64,000 nucleotides of DNA, taken from positions 2,418,001 through 2,482,000 of the forward strand of contig NZ_CP059165.1 of the NCBI RefSeq assembly GCF_013466425.1, given 5' to 3'. The notes beneath the pieces are model-generated. The model did no database searches. It was not told the origin of the DNA and was given only the letters and a program-made list of their open reading frames with translations. The position numbers and the translations under genes were made by a program. This DNA is from Mycobacterium vicinigordonae (GTDB taxonomy: Bacteria > Actinomycetota > Actinomycetes > Mycobacteriales > Mycobacteriaceae). Shown here in pieces: positions 49,304-59,037 of this stretch (the first letter of the stretch is position 1; every line of letters begins with the position of its first letter).

Positions 49304-50427
49304 TGCGGATCGGGATGGTCTGCCCCTACTCGTTCGATGTGCCCGGCGGGGTGCAATCGCACGTGCTGCAACTGGCCGAGGTAATGCGCTCCCGCGGTCA
49401 CCACGTCAGCGTGCTTGCGCCGTCGTCGTCGGAATGCGAGTTGCCCGACTACGTCGTCTCGGCGGGGCGGGCTGTCCCAATTCCCTACAACGGCTCGGTG
49501 GCGCGGTTGCGGTTCGGGCCGGCCACCTACCGGAAGGTGAAGAAGTGGCTTGCGGAAGGCGATTTCGATGTGCTGCACCTGCACGAGCCGGGCGCACCCA
49601 GCCTGTCACTGCTGGCGTTGAACATCGCCGAGGGCCCCATCGTTGCGACCTTCCACACCTCGGCCACTAAATCGGTGGCTCTGTCGGTGCTGGGCGGGAT
49701 ATTGCGGCCCCGGTTCGAAAAGATCGTTGGGCGCATCGCAGTGTCTGATCTGGCTCGGCGCTGGCAGATGGAATCGCTGGGGTCCGACGCGGTCGAGATA
49801 CCCAACGGCGTCGACGTCGACTTCTACGCCTCGGCGTCGATGTTGGACGGCTATCCGCGGCCTGGTAAGACGGTGCTGTTCCTTGGACGTTTCGATGAGC
49901 CGCGTAAGGGCATGTCGACGTTGCTGGAAGCCATGCCGATGGTGATCGAGCGATTTCCCGATGTGCAGTTGCTGATTGTTGGGCGCGGCGACGAGGACGA
50001 ATTACGTTCTCAGTCAGCAGAATTCGTAGAGCACATCCGGATATTGGGGCAAGTGGACGACGACGGCAAAGCCTCGGCGATGTGCAGTGCCGACGTCTAC
50101 TGCGCGCCCAACACCGGAGGCGAGAGCTTCGGCATCGTGCTGGTGGAGGCGATGGCCGCGGGCACCGCGGTGGTCGCTAGCGACCTCGATGCGTTTCGGC
50201 GGGTGCTGCAAGACGGTGAGGTTGGGCGGCTGGTGGCGGTCGATGAGGGGCCCGCGCTGGCCGAGGCGCTAATCGCGGTGCTGGACGACGACCGGCTGCG
50301 GGAACGCTACGTAGCCGCCGCGCGCGAGGAAGTTCGTCGTTATGACTGGTCGGTGGTGGCTAGCCAGATCATGCGGGTCTACGAAACGGTCGCCGGCGCC
50401 GGCGTCAAAGTACAGGTGGCCGGCTGA
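49303..50427 (+). CDS. pimA: Phosphatidylinositol alpha-mannosyltransferase PimA
   Basis: PimA is a GT4 peripheral membrane glycosyltransferase that moves mannose from GDP-mannose to the 2-position of inositol in PI, the first committed PIM step. From the ATG at 49303 (MRIGMVCPYSF) it has 374 residues. The N-terminal loop VPGGVQSHVLQLAEV, the donor-side GRFDEPRKGMSTLLEA and the E-x7-E-like motif in NTGGESFGIVLVEAMAAG are present. The frame extends upstream to 49252, but the overlap start TGATG with patA is clear. The enzyme is essential in mycobacteria. Confidence 0.96.
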   Translation: MRIGMVCPYSFDVPGGVQSHVLQLAEVMRSRGHHVSVLAPSSSECELPDYVVSAGRAVPIPYNGSVARLRFGPATYRKVKKWLAEGDFDVLHLHEPGAPSLSLLALNIAEGPIVATFHTSATKSVALSVLGGILRPRFEKIVGRIAVSDLARRWQMESLGSDAVEIPNGVDVDFYASASMLDGYPRPGKTVLFLGRFDEPRKGMSTLLEAMPMVIERFPDVQLLIVGRGDEDELRSQSAEFVEHIRILGQVDDDGKASAMCSADVYCAPNTGGESFGIVLVEAMAAGTAVVASDLDAFRRVLQDGEVGRLVAVDEGPALAEALIAVLDDDRLRERYVAAAREEVRRYDWSVVASQIMRVYETVAGAGVKVQVAG

Positions 50428-51452
50428 TGGCGTGGCTGATCGCCGCGACCGCCCTTTTGTTCGTGGTGCTGGTCGCCTTCGCGGCCTGGGGATATCAGCG
50501 GGCCCACCGGCTGAATCGGCTGCATGTGCGCTACGACCTGTCTTGGCAGGTCCTGGACGGCGCGTTGGCGCGGCGTGCGGTAGTGGCCCGTGCGATCGCT
50601 ATCGACGCCTACGGCGGGGCACCCGAGGGCAGGCGGTTGGCTGCATTGGCCGACGCCGCCGAACGGGCGCCGCGCGGTGCGCGCGAGACCGCGGAAAACG
50701 AGCTTTCCGCCGCGCTGGCGATGGTCGATGCGGCGTCGGTGCCTGCCGGGCTGCTGGCCGAGCTGGCCGACGCAGAAGCGCGGGTGCTGCTGGCCCGCAG
50801 GTTCCACAACGACGCGGTCCGCGACACACTTGTGCTGGCCGAACGACGCATGGTGCGCCTGTTCCGGCTAGGTGGAAGGGCGCCGCTACCAACATATTTC
50901 GAGATCGTGGAGCGGCCACACGCGCAAACACACGCCCATCACGAGCTCAACCATCGCACCTCGGCGCGGGTGGTGCTGCTCGACGAGGCCGGGGCCGTGT
51001 TGCTGCTGTGCGGCTCGGATCCCGCGATCGCCGGTGCGCCCCGGTGGTGGTTCACCGTCGGCGGCGAAGTGCAGCCGGGGGAGCGGTTGGCCGAGACCGC
51101 CGCTCGGGAACTGGCCGAGGAAACCGGGCTGCAGGTGACGCCGGCGGAGCTGTTCGGGCCGATCTGGCGGCGCGACGAGGTCTTCGAGTTCAACGGGTCG
51201 ACGATCGACAGCGAGGAGTTCTATTTAGTGCACCGCACCCGGCGGTTCGAGCCGACACTCGACGGCCAGACCGAGCTGGAGCGCAGCTACATCCACGGTG
51301 CCCGGTGGTGTCGCGCCGACGATATCGCCGAGCTGATCGCCGCCGGCGAGCAGGTCTACCCACGGCAACTCGGTGAGCTGCTGCCCGCCGCGAACGAGGT
51401 TGCGGATAGCTCGACCGGTAGCGATGCTGTTGTGCTGCAGTCGATCCGCTAG
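50427..51452 (+). CDS. Membrane-anchored Nudix hydrolase
   Basis: The N-terminus is a transmembrane helix (MAWLIAATALLFVVLVAFAA), followed by a helical region (~30-160) and a Nudix domain with a complete box, GGEVQPGERLAETAARELAE then ETGL, matching G-x5-E-x7-REUxEExGU. It should hydrolyse a nucleoside diphosphate-linked compound near the membrane; the substrate (perhaps a GDP-sugar) is inferred from its place after pimA. The 341-residue protein starts in a TGATG overlap with pimA and is the last gene of the thrS-pimA operon. It corresponds to Rv2609c. Confidence 0.9.
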   Translation: MAWLIAATALLFVVLVAFAAWGYQRAHRLNRLHVRYDLSWQVLDGALARRAVVARAIAIDAYGGAPEGRRLAALADAAERAPRGARETAENELSAALAMVDAASVPAGLLAELADAEARVLLARRFHNDAVRDTLVLAERRMVRLFRLGGRAPLPTYFEIVERPHAQTHAHHELNHRTSARVVLLDEAGAVLLLCGSDPAIAGAPRWWFTVGGEVQPGERLAETAARELAEETGLQVTPAELFGPIWRRDEVFEFNGSTIDSEEFYLVHRTRRFEPTLDGQTELERSYIHGARWCRADDIAELIAAGEQVYPRQLGELLPAANEVADSSTGSDAVVLQSIR

Positions 51453-51518
51453 TGATGAGGGTGCCGTCCGGCAGTTGGCGTTTGTCAGAAGGTCGTCGCC
51501 AAATGGTGCTTGCGACTG

Positions 51519-52106
51519 CTAATGAACACGGTCAACCGAGCGGCCAAGATAAGCCATGAGCCGGATCGTAGGCGTCGCGTCCGCGGGCGCAGGTTGGGCT
51601 GGCCCGAATCCGCCCGGCCGCCGCAGCAAGTGTTCCGGCAGCGAGTCGACCAACTCACGGCAGAACGTCAGCAGATCCTCCGGCAACTCGACCGGCTGGC
51701 CCTGTGAGCGGTACACGTCCCAGGTGTGCAGGATCAAGTCGGAAACGGGGAAGGTCAGCGCCCGGTAGAGCGGTACCTCGCCTTGCGGCGATGGCCGCAT
51801 CGCGTTCAAGTCCGCGTTTGGGAGCGCGACTTGCAACCGGCCCGCTAATTCTCGAAGCTGTGCGGCTGGGTTCTCAGATGTCCAGTCGGCCGGTTGGGAG
51901 GGTCCCTCCCAAACCTCTCCGCCTTCGACCAACGTCACGATCTTGGTTGCGCTCCCGGTGACATGGCCTACTAGATCGCGAATAGTCCAGCCCTTGAGGT
52001 TGCAGGGCTGATCCCAGCTTTCGGGCCGAATCTGTTCTACCGCTGCAATGAGGAGGCCCATCGCAGCGTCGGCTATCGCGCCGATCCGTGAGTTCGCATC
52101 GCTCAT
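51519..52106 (-). CDS. TIGR03086-type mycothiol-dependent/DinB-like protein
   Basis: From the ATG at 52106 (MSDANSRIGAIAD) the product has 195 residues. The family pattern is visible in WDQPCNLKGWTIRDLVGHVTG, the His of the DLVGHV metal site, and LTFPVSDLILHTWDVYRSQG, with a second His and Asp. These proteins share the DinB/maleylpyruvate-isomerase N-terminal four-helix fold and bind a divalent metal; mycothiol use is known only for some. It converges with the Nudix gene. Confidence 0.8.
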   Translation of the reverse strand: MSDANSRIGAIADAAMGLLIAAVEQIRPESWDQPCNLKGWTIRDLVGHVTGSATKIVTLVEGGEVWEGPSQPADWTSENPAAQLRELAGRLQVALPNADLNAMRPSPQGEVPLYRALTFPVSDLILHTWDVYRSQGQPVELPEDLLTFCRELVDSLPEHLLRRPGGFGPAQPAPADATPTIRLMAYLGRSVDRVH

Positions 52107-52365
52107 GACCGCATGGTAAGCGCCCAACCAAGGCGCCGGATTTTTTCCGATGATGCCCTCCCGATCGGAGCTGAAGCGGCGCGCGGAGCTCGGCCAATTC
52201 GGTCAACGTGTCAAACTTCGGCGCCGCTTTTGGCCCGCTTTCTGCACCTGCCGCGACTCGAACGTAATTTCGGACCTACGCGAACGGCCCAACGCTGGTG
52301 TGCGAGAGCAGGCTGCGACGGGAATCGCCGACGGCAAGACCCCCGCTGGTCGGGAGAGGACTGCG

Positions 52366-52851
52366 CTAGATGTGCCCGGGCATACCACCGGTTGAATCCG
52401 GTGCCGGCATCGCAGGCATTGCGGGTACCACTGGCTCAGGCACCGCTGGCGCAGGTAGCGCGGGTGATGGCATCGCCGGCGCAGGCACCGCGGGAGATGG
52501 CGCCGCGGGCACCGGCTGAGCCGGAGCCGACGGGATGGCGTAAGGACCCCCCGCGCATGCCCCGTCGGCAGGCATGGTGGCGCACGTCGGATCAAACGGG
52601 GAGGTCGGCACCTTGGGCCCCGCGGGTGCGGCGGGTTGCGCGAACGGACCGCCCTGACACTGCGCCAGTCCCGGCATACCTATGCATCGGGGATCGTTCG
52701 GGCCGGTGGGCAGGGTGGGGTCGGGGTCGTCTGCGGCGAAGCCCGGCATTGCGTTCGCTGGGACATCCGCGCTGGTGGCCGGCAAACCTACCAGCGCTGC
52801 CGCCAGCAGTGCGGCGCGGATTCCCGAAGTGATGCGGCTTCCCGAAGTCAT
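52366..52851 (-). CDS. Secreted proline/alanine-rich protein with duplicated Cys motif
   Basis: This 161-residue protein has a Sec signal peptide (RAALLAAALVGLPATSADV). The mature part carries two related units, NDPRCIGMPGLAQCQGGPFA and FDPTCATMPADGACAGGPYA, each with two Cys probably paired in a disulphide. A ~50-residue tail of PAP/PAMP repeats follows (PAPAMPSPALPAPAVPEPV), as in mycobacterial cell-wall-spanning proteins. No enzyme motif is present. Its function is unknown. The 238-base space between it and the TIGR03086 gene holds nothing I support. Confidence 0.72.
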   Translation of the reverse strand: MTSGSRITSGIRAALLAAALVGLPATSADVPANAMPGFAADDPDPTLPTGPNDPRCIGMPGLAQCQGGPFAQPAAPAGPKVPTSPFDPTCATMPADGACAGGPYAIPSAPAQPVPAAPSPAVPAPAMPSPALPAPAVPEPVVPAMPAMPAPDSTGGMPGHI

Positions 52852-52953
52852 GGGGGTTCAGATGCCCCAGTTGCGCGCTCACGAAACGCTCCGCAATACC
52901 GATTTGCCCGTGACCACTAGACTGGACCCCTGAATCGAGAGCTGAGGAGCGTA

Positions 52954-53856
52954 GTGAACACCCAGCAAAACGGGGCCCAGACCGGAACCGCCCGCGTCAA
53001 ACGCGGCATGGCCGAGATGCTCAAGGGCGGCGTCATCATGGACGTCGTCACCCCTGAGCAAGCCCGCATAGCCGAAGGCGCGGGTGCGGTCGCCGTCATG
53101 GCGCTGGAACGGGTGCCCGCCGACATCCGCGCCCAGGGCGGTGTCTCGCGGATGAGCGACCCCGACATGATCGAGGGCATCATCGAGGCGGTGACCATCC
53201 CGGTGATGGCTAAGGCCCGCATTGGCCACTTTGTTGAGGCGCAGATCTTGCAGAGCCTCGGTGTGGACTACATCGACGAGTCCGAGGTGCTGACCCCGGC
53301 CGACTACACCCATCACATCGACAAGTGGAATTTCACGGTGCCATTCGTGTGCGGGGCCACCAACCTCGGTGAGGCGTTGCGGCGCATCACCGAAGGCGCG
53401 GCCATGATCCGCTCCAAGGGCGAAGCCGGTACCGGTGACGTGTCCAACGCCACCACACATATGCGCGCCATCGGCGGCGAGATCCGCCGGTTGACATCGC
53501 TGTCCGAGGACGAATTGTTCGTTGCAGCAAAGGAATTGCAGGCGCCCTACGATCTGGTGGTCGAGGTGGCTCGGGCCGGCAAGCTGCCGGTGACGCTGTT
53601 CACCGCCGGTGGCATCGCCACGCCCGCCGACGCGGCGATGATGATGCAACTTGGGGCCGAAGGGGTGTTCGTCGGATCCGGCATCTTCAAGTCCGGCGAT
53701 CCCGCGCAGCGCGCCGCCGCAATCGTCAAGGCCACCACGTTCTACGACGACCCCGACGTGCTGGCCAAGGTGTCGCGTGGGCTGGGCGAGGCGATGGTCG
53801 GCATCAATGTGGAGGAGATCGCGGAGCCGCACCGGCTCGCGCAGCGCGGCTGGTAA
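52954..53856 (+). CDS. pdxS: Pyridoxal 5'-phosphate synthase subunit PdxS
   Basis: PdxS condenses ribose-5-phosphate, glyceraldehyde-3-phosphate and ammonia (from PdxT) to PLP in a DXP-independent route. The 300-residue TIM barrel has the catalytic lysine in [22 protein letters not shown] sequence (the MLKGGVIMD segment), [16 protein letters not shown], and the second Lys in [18 protein letters not shown] site (52943-52948) precedes the GTG start. pdxT follows two genes later, with the thioesterase tesB2 between, the order Rv2606c-Rv2605c-Rv2604c. Confidence 0.96.
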   Translation: MNTQQNGAQTGTARVKRGMAEMLKGGVIMDVVTPEQARIAEGAGAVAVMALERVPADIRAQGGVSRMSDPDMIEGIIEAVTIPVMAKARIGHFVEAQILQSLGVDYIDESEVLTPADYTHHIDKWNFTVPFVCGATNLGEALRRITEGAAMIRSKGEAGTGDVSNATTHMRAIGGEIRRLTSLSEDELFVAAKELQAPYDLVVEVARAGKLPVTLFTAGGIATPADAAMMMQLGAEGVFVGSGIFKSGDPAQRAAAIVKATTFYDDPDVLAKVSRGLGEAMVGINVEEIAEPHRLAQRGW

Positions 53857-53865
53857 GAACATCCC

Positions 53866-54711
53866 GTGGCGATCGAAGAGATCCTGGATCTCGAGCAGCT
53901 CGAGGTGAATATTTATCGGGGCAGTGTGTTCAGCCCGGAGTCGGGTTTCCTGCAGCGCACGTTCGGCGGGCACGTGGCCGGTCAGTCGCTGGTGTCGGCG
54001 GTGCGCACAGTGGACCCGCGCTACCAGGTGCACTCGCTGCACGGGTATTTCCTGAGGCCCGGCGACGCCAAAGAGCGCACCGTGTTCATCGTCGAACGCA
54101 CCCGCGACGGCGGATCGTTCGCCACCAGGCGGGTCAACGCGATCCAGCACGGCGAGATCATCTTCAGCATGGGCGCGTCGTTCCAGGTAGACCAGGAGGG
54201 CATCAACCATCAGGACGCCATGCCAGCGGCGCCGCCCCCGGAGGGGCTGCCCGGCCTGAGTTCGGTGAGGGTGTTCGACGACGCCGGATTCAAGCAGTTC
54301 GAGGAGTGGGACGTCTGCATCGTGCCCCGCGAGATGCTGCACTTGTTGCCGGGAAAGGCATCCCAGCAGCAGGTGTGGTTCCGGCACCGCGACCCGCTGC
54401 CCGACGACCCGGTGCTGCACATCTGCGCGCTGGCCTACATGAGCGACCTGACCCTGTTGGGTTCGGCGCAGGTGACGCACATGGCTGAACGGGAGCATCT
54501 GCAGGTGTCGTCCTTGGATCACGCGATGTGGTTCATGCGAGCCTTTCGGGCCGACGAGTGGCTGCTGTATGACCAGTCGTCGCCATCGGCCTCCGGCGGT
54601 CGGTCACTGTGTCAGGGCAAGATTTTCAACGAGAGCGGCGAGATGGTGGCTGCGGTGATGCAGGAGGGGCTGACCCGCTTTAAGCGCGAATACCAGTCGG
54701 CCGCCAAGTGA
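53866..54711 (+). CDS. tesB2: Acyl-CoA thioesterase II
   Basis: This 281-residue double-hotdog enzyme hydrolyses medium/long acyl-CoA to the fatty acid and CoA. Family features are [33 protein letters not shown], and in the C-terminal hotdog [17 protein letters not shown] and [18 protein letters not shown], with the Asp and adjacent residues of the active site. The GTG at 53866 lies nine bases after pdxS. Its stop overlaps the pdxT start by GTGA. Why it sits inside the PLP operon is not known. Confidence 0.94.
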   Translation: MAIEEILDLEQLEVNIYRGSVFSPESGFLQRTFGGHVAGQSLVSAVRTVDPRYQVHSLHGYFLRPGDAKERTVFIVERTRDGGSFATRRVNAIQHGEIIFSMGASFQVDQEGINHQDAMPAAPPPEGLPGLSSVRVFDDAGFKQFEEWDVCIVPREMLHLLPGKASQQQVWFRHRDPLPDDPVLHICALAYMSDLTLLGSAQVTHMAEREHLQVSSLDHAMWFMRAFRADEWLLYDQSSPSASGGRSLCQGKIFNESGEMVAAVMQEGLTRFKREYQSAAK

Positions 54712-55304
54712 GTTCGCCCCGGATCGGGGTGCTCGCGCTGCAGGGCGACACCCGCGAACACCTGGCCGCGCTGGGCGAAGCCGGCGCCAAGGCGACGACG
54801 GTGCGCCGCCGCGCCGAGCTCGATGCGGTGGACGGGCTGGTGATCCCGGGCGGTGAGTCCACAACGATGAGCCACCTGCTGCGAGACTTCGACCTACTCG
54901 AGCCGCTGCGGGCCCGCTTGGCCGACGGCCTACCGGCCTACGGCGCGTGTGCCGGCATGATCCTGCTGGCCAGTGAAATCCTGGACGCCGGAACTAAGGG
55001 GCGCGAAGCGCTGCCACTGAAGGGAATCGATATGACGGTGCGGCGCAACGCTTTTGGCCGCCAGGTCGATTCTTTCGAGGGTGACATTGCGTTCCAGGGA
55101 CTGGATAGCCCGGTGCGTGCGGTGTTCATCCGGGCGCCATGGGTCGAGCGCATCGGGAAGGGTGTGCAAGTGCTGGCCCGGGCCGCCGGCCACATTGTCG
55201 CGGTGCGTCAGGGTGCGGTGCTGGCGACAGCGTTTCACCCCGAGGTGACCGGCGACCGCCGGGTGCACCAACTGTTCGTCGACATCGTCAGTGCTCACAG
55301 CTGA
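54708..55304 (+). CDS. pdxT: PLP synthase glutaminase subunit PdxT
   Basis: PdxT is the glutamine amidotransferase partner that releases ammonia for PdxS. The 198-residue class I glutaminase has the catalytic Cys in [12 protein letters not shown], the G-G-E-S-T loop in [14 protein letters not shown], and the His-x-Glu pair in [10 protein letters not shown]. All triad residues are present. It starts in a GTGA overlap with tesB2. Its last ten bases overlap the 3' end of the convergent FAD monooxygenase gene. Confidence 0.96.
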   Translation: MSSPRIGVLALQGDTREHLAALGEAGAKATTVRRRAELDAVDGLVIPGGESTTMSHLLRDFDLLEPLRARLADGLPAYGACAGMILLASEILDAGTKGREALPLKGIDMTVRRNAFGRQVDSFEGDIAFQGLDSPVRAVFIRAPWVERIGKGVQVLARAAGHIVAVRQGAVLATAFHPEVTGDRRVHQLFVDIVSAHS

Positions 55305-56395
55305 GCCGCGGACAGCCGCAGGTTGCGCGCATCGATTTCTTCCTGCGTGGCCGGCACCAACATTTCGCCGCCGGGGCGGGCGGTGCCTTGTGCGTAGGTG
55401 ACGTGGGGAAGCTGGTTGCGTTCGTATTGGCGGAACGCCGCCGCGACATCGTCGGGATGATCGCGCAATCCTTCGGCCAGCAGCCAGGCGCCGGTCATCG
55501 CCAGGCTGGTTCCGCGCCCGGACAGCGGTGAGGCGCAGTACGCGGAATCGCCGACCAGCACCACCCGGCCGCGGTGCCAGGACTGCAAGTGGATCTGGCT
55601 GATCGAGTCGAAGTAGAGCTCGGGGTCGCGGGCCGCGGCGTCGAGTAGTTCCGGGATTCGCCATTCGGTGTGACCGTCGAACGCCTCGCGCAGGATCCGC
55701 TTCTGCGCGGCTAGGTCGTGATAGTCGTAGTCGATCCACGGGGCGCGAAACATGAACACCCCCAACGCCTTATCGCGGTAAGTGGCGATTCCGGCCAGGT
55801 GGCCGGGAAAGTTATACATCGGGTTGCGGCGGTCCGGTTGTGAGTATCCCGGCAGGTCGGCCAACGCCACGTAGAGGCCCAGGTGTTCCAGGTACTGGCC
55901 TTCGGGGCCGTACGTCAGGCGGCGGGTGGCCGAGTGCATGCCATCAGCGCCGACGACCAGGTCATAGCGCTGCCGCGGTCCGGAGGCGAATTGCACCTCC
56001 ACGCCGTCGCCGTCGTCGTGCAATGCGGTGATCGATTCGCCGAACCGCAACTCGGTGCTCGAGTCGAGAGCTGAGCGCAGCACGTCGGCAAGGTCCTCGC
56101 GGGGAATCTCGGTGTCGTCTGGGCAGTCGTTGAACTCGCTGTCGGGCAGCTCGGCGAGCAGGCTCCCGTCGCAGTCGACGAACTGCAACCGCTCGCTCAT
56201 ATCAACCCGGCGGGCGCGGATCTCGTCCAGCACGCCCATCTTTGCGGCGACCTGGATGGAATCGCCGCGAATGTCGATCGGGGAGCCATTCACCCGCAGG
56301 TGGTTGGCGCGCTCGACGATGGTGACGTGGTGATCCGCCAGGGTGATGCCACAACTCAAGCCGGCCATTCCGGCACCGCAAACCAAAACCCGCAT
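55295..56395 (-). CDS. FAD-dependent monooxygenase (PHBH/TetX-like)
   Basis: The 366-residue group A flavin monooxygenase has the FAD dinucleotide motif [16 protein letters not shown] at the start, the DG motif in [15 protein letters not shown], and GD with substrate region in [20 protein letters not shown]. The family hydroxylates aromatic or polyketide substrates and some members inactivate tetracyclines or rifampicin. The ATG at 56395 has GAAAGG about nine bases upstream. Divergent from the TetR gene, so it is probably repressed by it. Confidence 0.87.
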   Translation of the reverse strand: MRVLVCGAGMAGLSCGITLADHHVTIVERANHLRVNGSPIDIRGDSIQVAAKMGVLDEIRARRVDMSERLQFVDCDGSLLAELPDSEFNDCPDDTEIPREDLADVLRSALDSSTELRFGESITALHDDGDGVEVQFASGPRQRYDLVVGADGMHSATRRLTYGPEGQYLEHLGLYVALADLPGYSQPDRRNPMYNFPGHLAGIATYRDKALGVFMFRAPWIDYDYHDLAAQKRILREAFDGHTEWRIPELLDAAARDPELYFDSISQIHLQSWHRGRVVLVGDSAYCASPLSGRGTSLAMTGAWLLAEGLRDHPDDVAAAFRQYERNQLPHVTYAQGTARPGGEMLVPATQEEIDARNLRLSAAQL

Positions 56396-56406
56396 CGCTA
56401 GACGTT

Positions 56407-56453
56407 CCTTTCAAGCCTTTCAAGTAAGATACAAAGCGTCTCTAATCGACGCT
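56407..56453. promoter_or_regulatory. Direct and inverted repeats in the monooxygenase/TetR divergent spacer
   Basis: CCTTTCAAG occurs twice in tandem (56407-56415, 56416-56424). AGCGTC-TCTAATC-GACGCT (56435-56453) is a perfect 6-bp inverted repeat with a 7-base spacer, of the size expected for a TetR operator. It lies between the two starts and could block both promoters. Confidence 0.55.
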
Positions 56454-56476
56454 AGCGCGCATACTTAGGAAACGCA

Positions 56477-57127
56477 ATGTCTCTTATGCAAGGCACGCCG
56501 CCGCAACGCCGACGCGGCGAGGTCCTGGAACGGGCGCTGCTCGATGCGGCCTGGGACGAACTGGCCGAGAGCGGTTACGACGACCTGACTATTGATGCCG
56601 TTGCCAACCGCGCCGGCACCAGCCGGGCGGTGCTGTACCGGAGATGGCCGAACAAGCAGGACCTGATGCTGGCAGCACTGGTGCATCGGGCGAAGTCCGA
56701 CGTGGTGGCCGCGCCCGACACCGGCAGCCTGCGTGGCGACATGCTTGCGTTGTTGCGACGGGCCAACGAAGTCCGGTATCGGCTGGCCACGCTGGTGTTC
56801 ACTAGGCTCGGTGGCTACTACCGAGAGGCCGACACCAACCTCGCCGAGCTCTCTGCGTATGTGCAGGGCGACCGCGAGACCGTCCTCGAGGAAGTCATCG
56901 AGAAAGCCGTCGCACGCGGCGAAATACGCCCCGGCCAGATCAGCGAACGAATCGCGCGGGTGCCCGTCGAACTGTTTCGTTACCAGCTGATGGCCACACT
57001 GCGGCCGGTTCCCGAGCGGGAGCTCGAATCCATCGTCGACGAGGTGTTTCTGCCGCTGGTCAGGGCCCACGTACACTCGTCACTCGATGACCAACGGCAT
57101 GCAGAAAAAGAGGTAGTCAGTAGATGA
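56477..57127 (+). CDS. TetR/AcrR family transcriptional regulator
   Basis: This 216-residue regulator has the HTH at residues ~18-65: [19 protein letters not shown], then [20 protein letters not shown], with the long C-terminal TetR_C-type domain. The ATG gives [10 protein letters not shown]; no strong ribosome-binding site is seen. It is divergent from the FAD monooxygenase gene, its likely target. Its stop overlaps the yebC start by ATGA, so yebC may be driven by the same promoter and respond to this regulator's autoregulation. Confidence 0.86.
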   Translation: MSLMQGTPPQRRRGEVLERALLDAAWDELAESGYDDLTIDAVANRAGTSRAVLYRRWPNKQDLMLAALVHRAKSDVVAAPDTGSLRGDMLALLRRANEVRYRLATLVFTRLGGYYREADTNLAELSAYVQGDRETVLEEVIEKAVARGEIRPGQISERIARVPVELFRYQLMATLRPVPERELESIVDEVFLPLVRAHVHSSLDDQRHAEKEVVSR

Positions 57128-57879
57128 GCGGCCATTCCAAGTGGGCCACCACCAAGCACCAGAAGGCCGTCAAGGATGCCCGCCGCGGCAAGGAGTTCGC
57201 CCGGCTGATCAAGAACATCGAGGTCGCCGCGCGGACGGGCGGGGGTGACCCGGCGGGTAATCCGACACTGTACGACGCCATTCAGAAGGCGAAGAAGACG
57301 TCGGTGCCCAATGACAACATCGAACGGGCCCGCAAGCGCGGCGCGGGCGAGGAAGCCGGCGGTGCCGACTACCAGACCATCATGTACGAGGGCTACGGGC
57401 CCAACGGCGTCGCGGTGCTGATCGAGTGCCTGACCGACAACCGTAACCGCGCGGCCGGAGAGGTGCGTGTGGCGGTGACGCGGAACGGCGGCAACATGGC
57501 TGATCCCGGGTCGGTGTCCTATCTGTTCACGCGAAAGGGCGTCGTCACCCTGGAGAAGAACGGCCTTACCGAAGACGACCTGCTCACCGCTGTCTTGGAG
57601 GCTGGCGCAGAAGACGTCAACGATCTGGGTGACAGCTTCGAAATCATCTCGGAGCCAACCGATCTGGTTGCTGTCCGGACCGCATTGCAGGAGGCCGGGA
57701 TCGACTACGAATCCGCCGAGGCCAGCTTCCAGCCTTCGGTCAGTGTTCCGGTCGACGTCGAGGGCGCCCGCAAAGTCTTCAAGCTGGTCGACGCACTCGA
57801 AGATAGCGACGACGTGCAAAATGTGTGGACCAACGTCGACCTGTCCGACGACGTGCTGGCCGCCCTCGACGAGGACTAA
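57124..57879 (+). CDS. YebC/PmpR family protein
   Basis: This 251-residue YebC-type protein begins [14 protein letters not shown], with the conserved [19 protein letters not shown] start and [25 protein letters not shown]. Family members are annotated as transcriptional regulators; recent work links YebC to helping ribosomes through proline stretches. It lies upstream of ruvC in many bacteria, and here the DUF2617 gene on the other strand intervenes. It corresponds to Rv2603c. The start is fixed by the ATGA overlap with the TetR gene. Confidence 0.94.
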   Translation: MSGHSKWATTKHQKAVKDARRGKEFARLIKNIEVAARTGGGDPAGNPTLYDAIQKAKKTSVPNDNIERARKRGAGEEAGGADYQTIMYEGYGPNGVAVLIECLTDNRNRAAGEVRVAVTRNGGNMADPGSVSYLFTRKGVVTLEKNGLTEDDLLTAVLEAGAEDVNDLGDSFEIISEPTDLVAVRTALQEAGIDYESAEASFQPSVSVPVDVEGARKVFKLVDALEDSDDVQNVWTNVDLSDDVLAALDED

Positions 57880-57886
57880 AAGCCGG

Positions 57887-58381
57887 TTAAGGTTGCCACC
57901 GGCTCGCGGTGTGCACGACTGTCCCGCCGGATTTGGTTGGGTACAGGTGCCAGGTCTCCCATCTCCAGCCGGCGCCGTCAGTTTCGGCGTTCAGCACCGT
58001 CAGCGCGGCGTCGTCGCCGGGAAACACGCCGCCCAGCCAGCCGGGTTCGGTTGAACACCGTGCCCGCAGCTCGCCTGCGAGTCCCCGAAAGCTGGCTTCG
58101 TCGTGGACCTTGATCTGAGAAGTGAGCTGGTATCCGGGTGCTTGCGTTCGCGCGGGCAGATCGCCGTCGACAGCGCACGACACCTGTTCGGAGAACCGCC
58201 GGGTGCCGTGCTCGACGGCGACGACGTGCGAAGCGCCCAGCACCCCGAGTGACAACGTGCCGCCACTAGGATGTTCGAGTCGGCAGGTGGCCAGTGGCTG
58301 CGGGGCGGGGCGGTTGAGCGCTAGTGCCAATCGGCTGCCGGAGACGTCGGTCGGGGTGACGGCGAGCTGATGGAGCGGCAC
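57887..58381 (-). CDS. DUF2617 family protein
   Basis: This 164-residue protein has the DUF2617 pattern: MPLHQLAVTPTDVSGSRLAL at the start, LGVLGASHVVAVEH in the middle, and WRWETWHLYPTKSGGTVVHT near the end. Function is unknown. It reads toward yebC, seven bases between the stops, and is divergent from ruvC. It matches Rv2598 in length. Confidence 0.82.
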   Translation of the reverse strand: MPLHQLAVTPTDVSGSRLALALNRPAPQPLATCRLEHPSGGTLSLGVLGASHVVAVEHGTRRFSEQVSCAVDGDLPARTQAPGYQLTSQIKVHDEASFRGLAGELRARCSTEPGWLGGVFPGDDAALTVLNAETDGAGWRWETWHLYPTKSGGTVVHTASRWQP

Positions 58382-58482
58382 CGGCCCTAACCTAACGCAT
58401 CAGCGCGTGTCTCTACCCGGGGTTGTCGGACCCGGCCGTTAAGCTATCGAACAGCTGTTCGGAAACGACATGGGGAGCTGCG

Positions 58483-59037
58483 GTGCGGGTGATGGGCGTC
58501 GATCCTGGGTTGACGCGGTGCGGGTTGTCGCTGGTGGAGAGTGGGCGTGGTCGTCAGATCACCGCGCTCGACGTCGACGTGGTGCGCACCCCGTCGGATC
58601 TCCCGCTGCACTTGCGGCTGCTAGCCATCAGCGACGCGGTTGATCATTGGCTGGACACCCACCGCCCGGAAGTGCTGGCCATCGAGCGGGTCTTCTCCCA
58701 GCACAACGTGTCGACCGTGATGGGTACCGCGCAGGCGGGCGGCGTGATCGCGCTCGCGGCTGCCAAGCGCGACATCGATGTGCACTTCCACACCCCCAGC
58801 GAGGTCAAGGCCGCGGTCACGGGCAACGGCGCCGCCGACAAAGCGCAGGTCACCGCGATGGTTACCAGAATCCTTGCGCTGCAAGCCAAACCGACGCCAG
58901 CCGACGCCGCGGACGCACTGGCGCTGGCGATCTGTCACTGCTGGCGGGCGCCGACGCTGGCCCGGATGGCCGCGGCCCAGGCGCAGGCGGCGCTGCAGCG
59001 TGACAAATATCTGGCGAAACTGAAGGCCGCCCGATGA
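58483..59037 (+). CDS. ruvC: Holliday junction endonuclease RuvC
   Basis: RuvC cuts Holliday junctions as a dimer. From the GTG at 58483 ([15 protein letters not shown]) the protein has 184 residues; GGGGAG lies about seven bases upstream, which decides this start over the in-frame TTG at 58423. The acidic residues are Asp in MGVDPGLT, Glu in [11 protein letters not shown], and Asp pair in [13 protein letters not shown]. The Lys-rich DNA-binding segment ([19 protein letters not shown]) is intact. First gene of ruvCAB, overlapping ruvA by ATGA. Confidence 0.96.
   Translation: MRVMGVDPGLTRCGLSLVESGRGRQITALDVDVVRTPSDLPLHLRLLAISDAVDHWLDTHRPEVLAIERVFSQHNVSTVMGTAQAGGVIALAAAKRDIDVHFHTPSEVKAAVTGNGAADKAQVTAMVTRILALQAKPTPADAADALALAICHCWRAPTLARMAAAQAQAALQRDKYLAKLKAAR

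Noticed and set aside
52879..54522. 547-residue minus-strand frame opposite pdxS and tesB2
   Set aside because: His/Gln/Val-rich shadow typical of antisense to high-GC codons; both plus-strand genes are clear.
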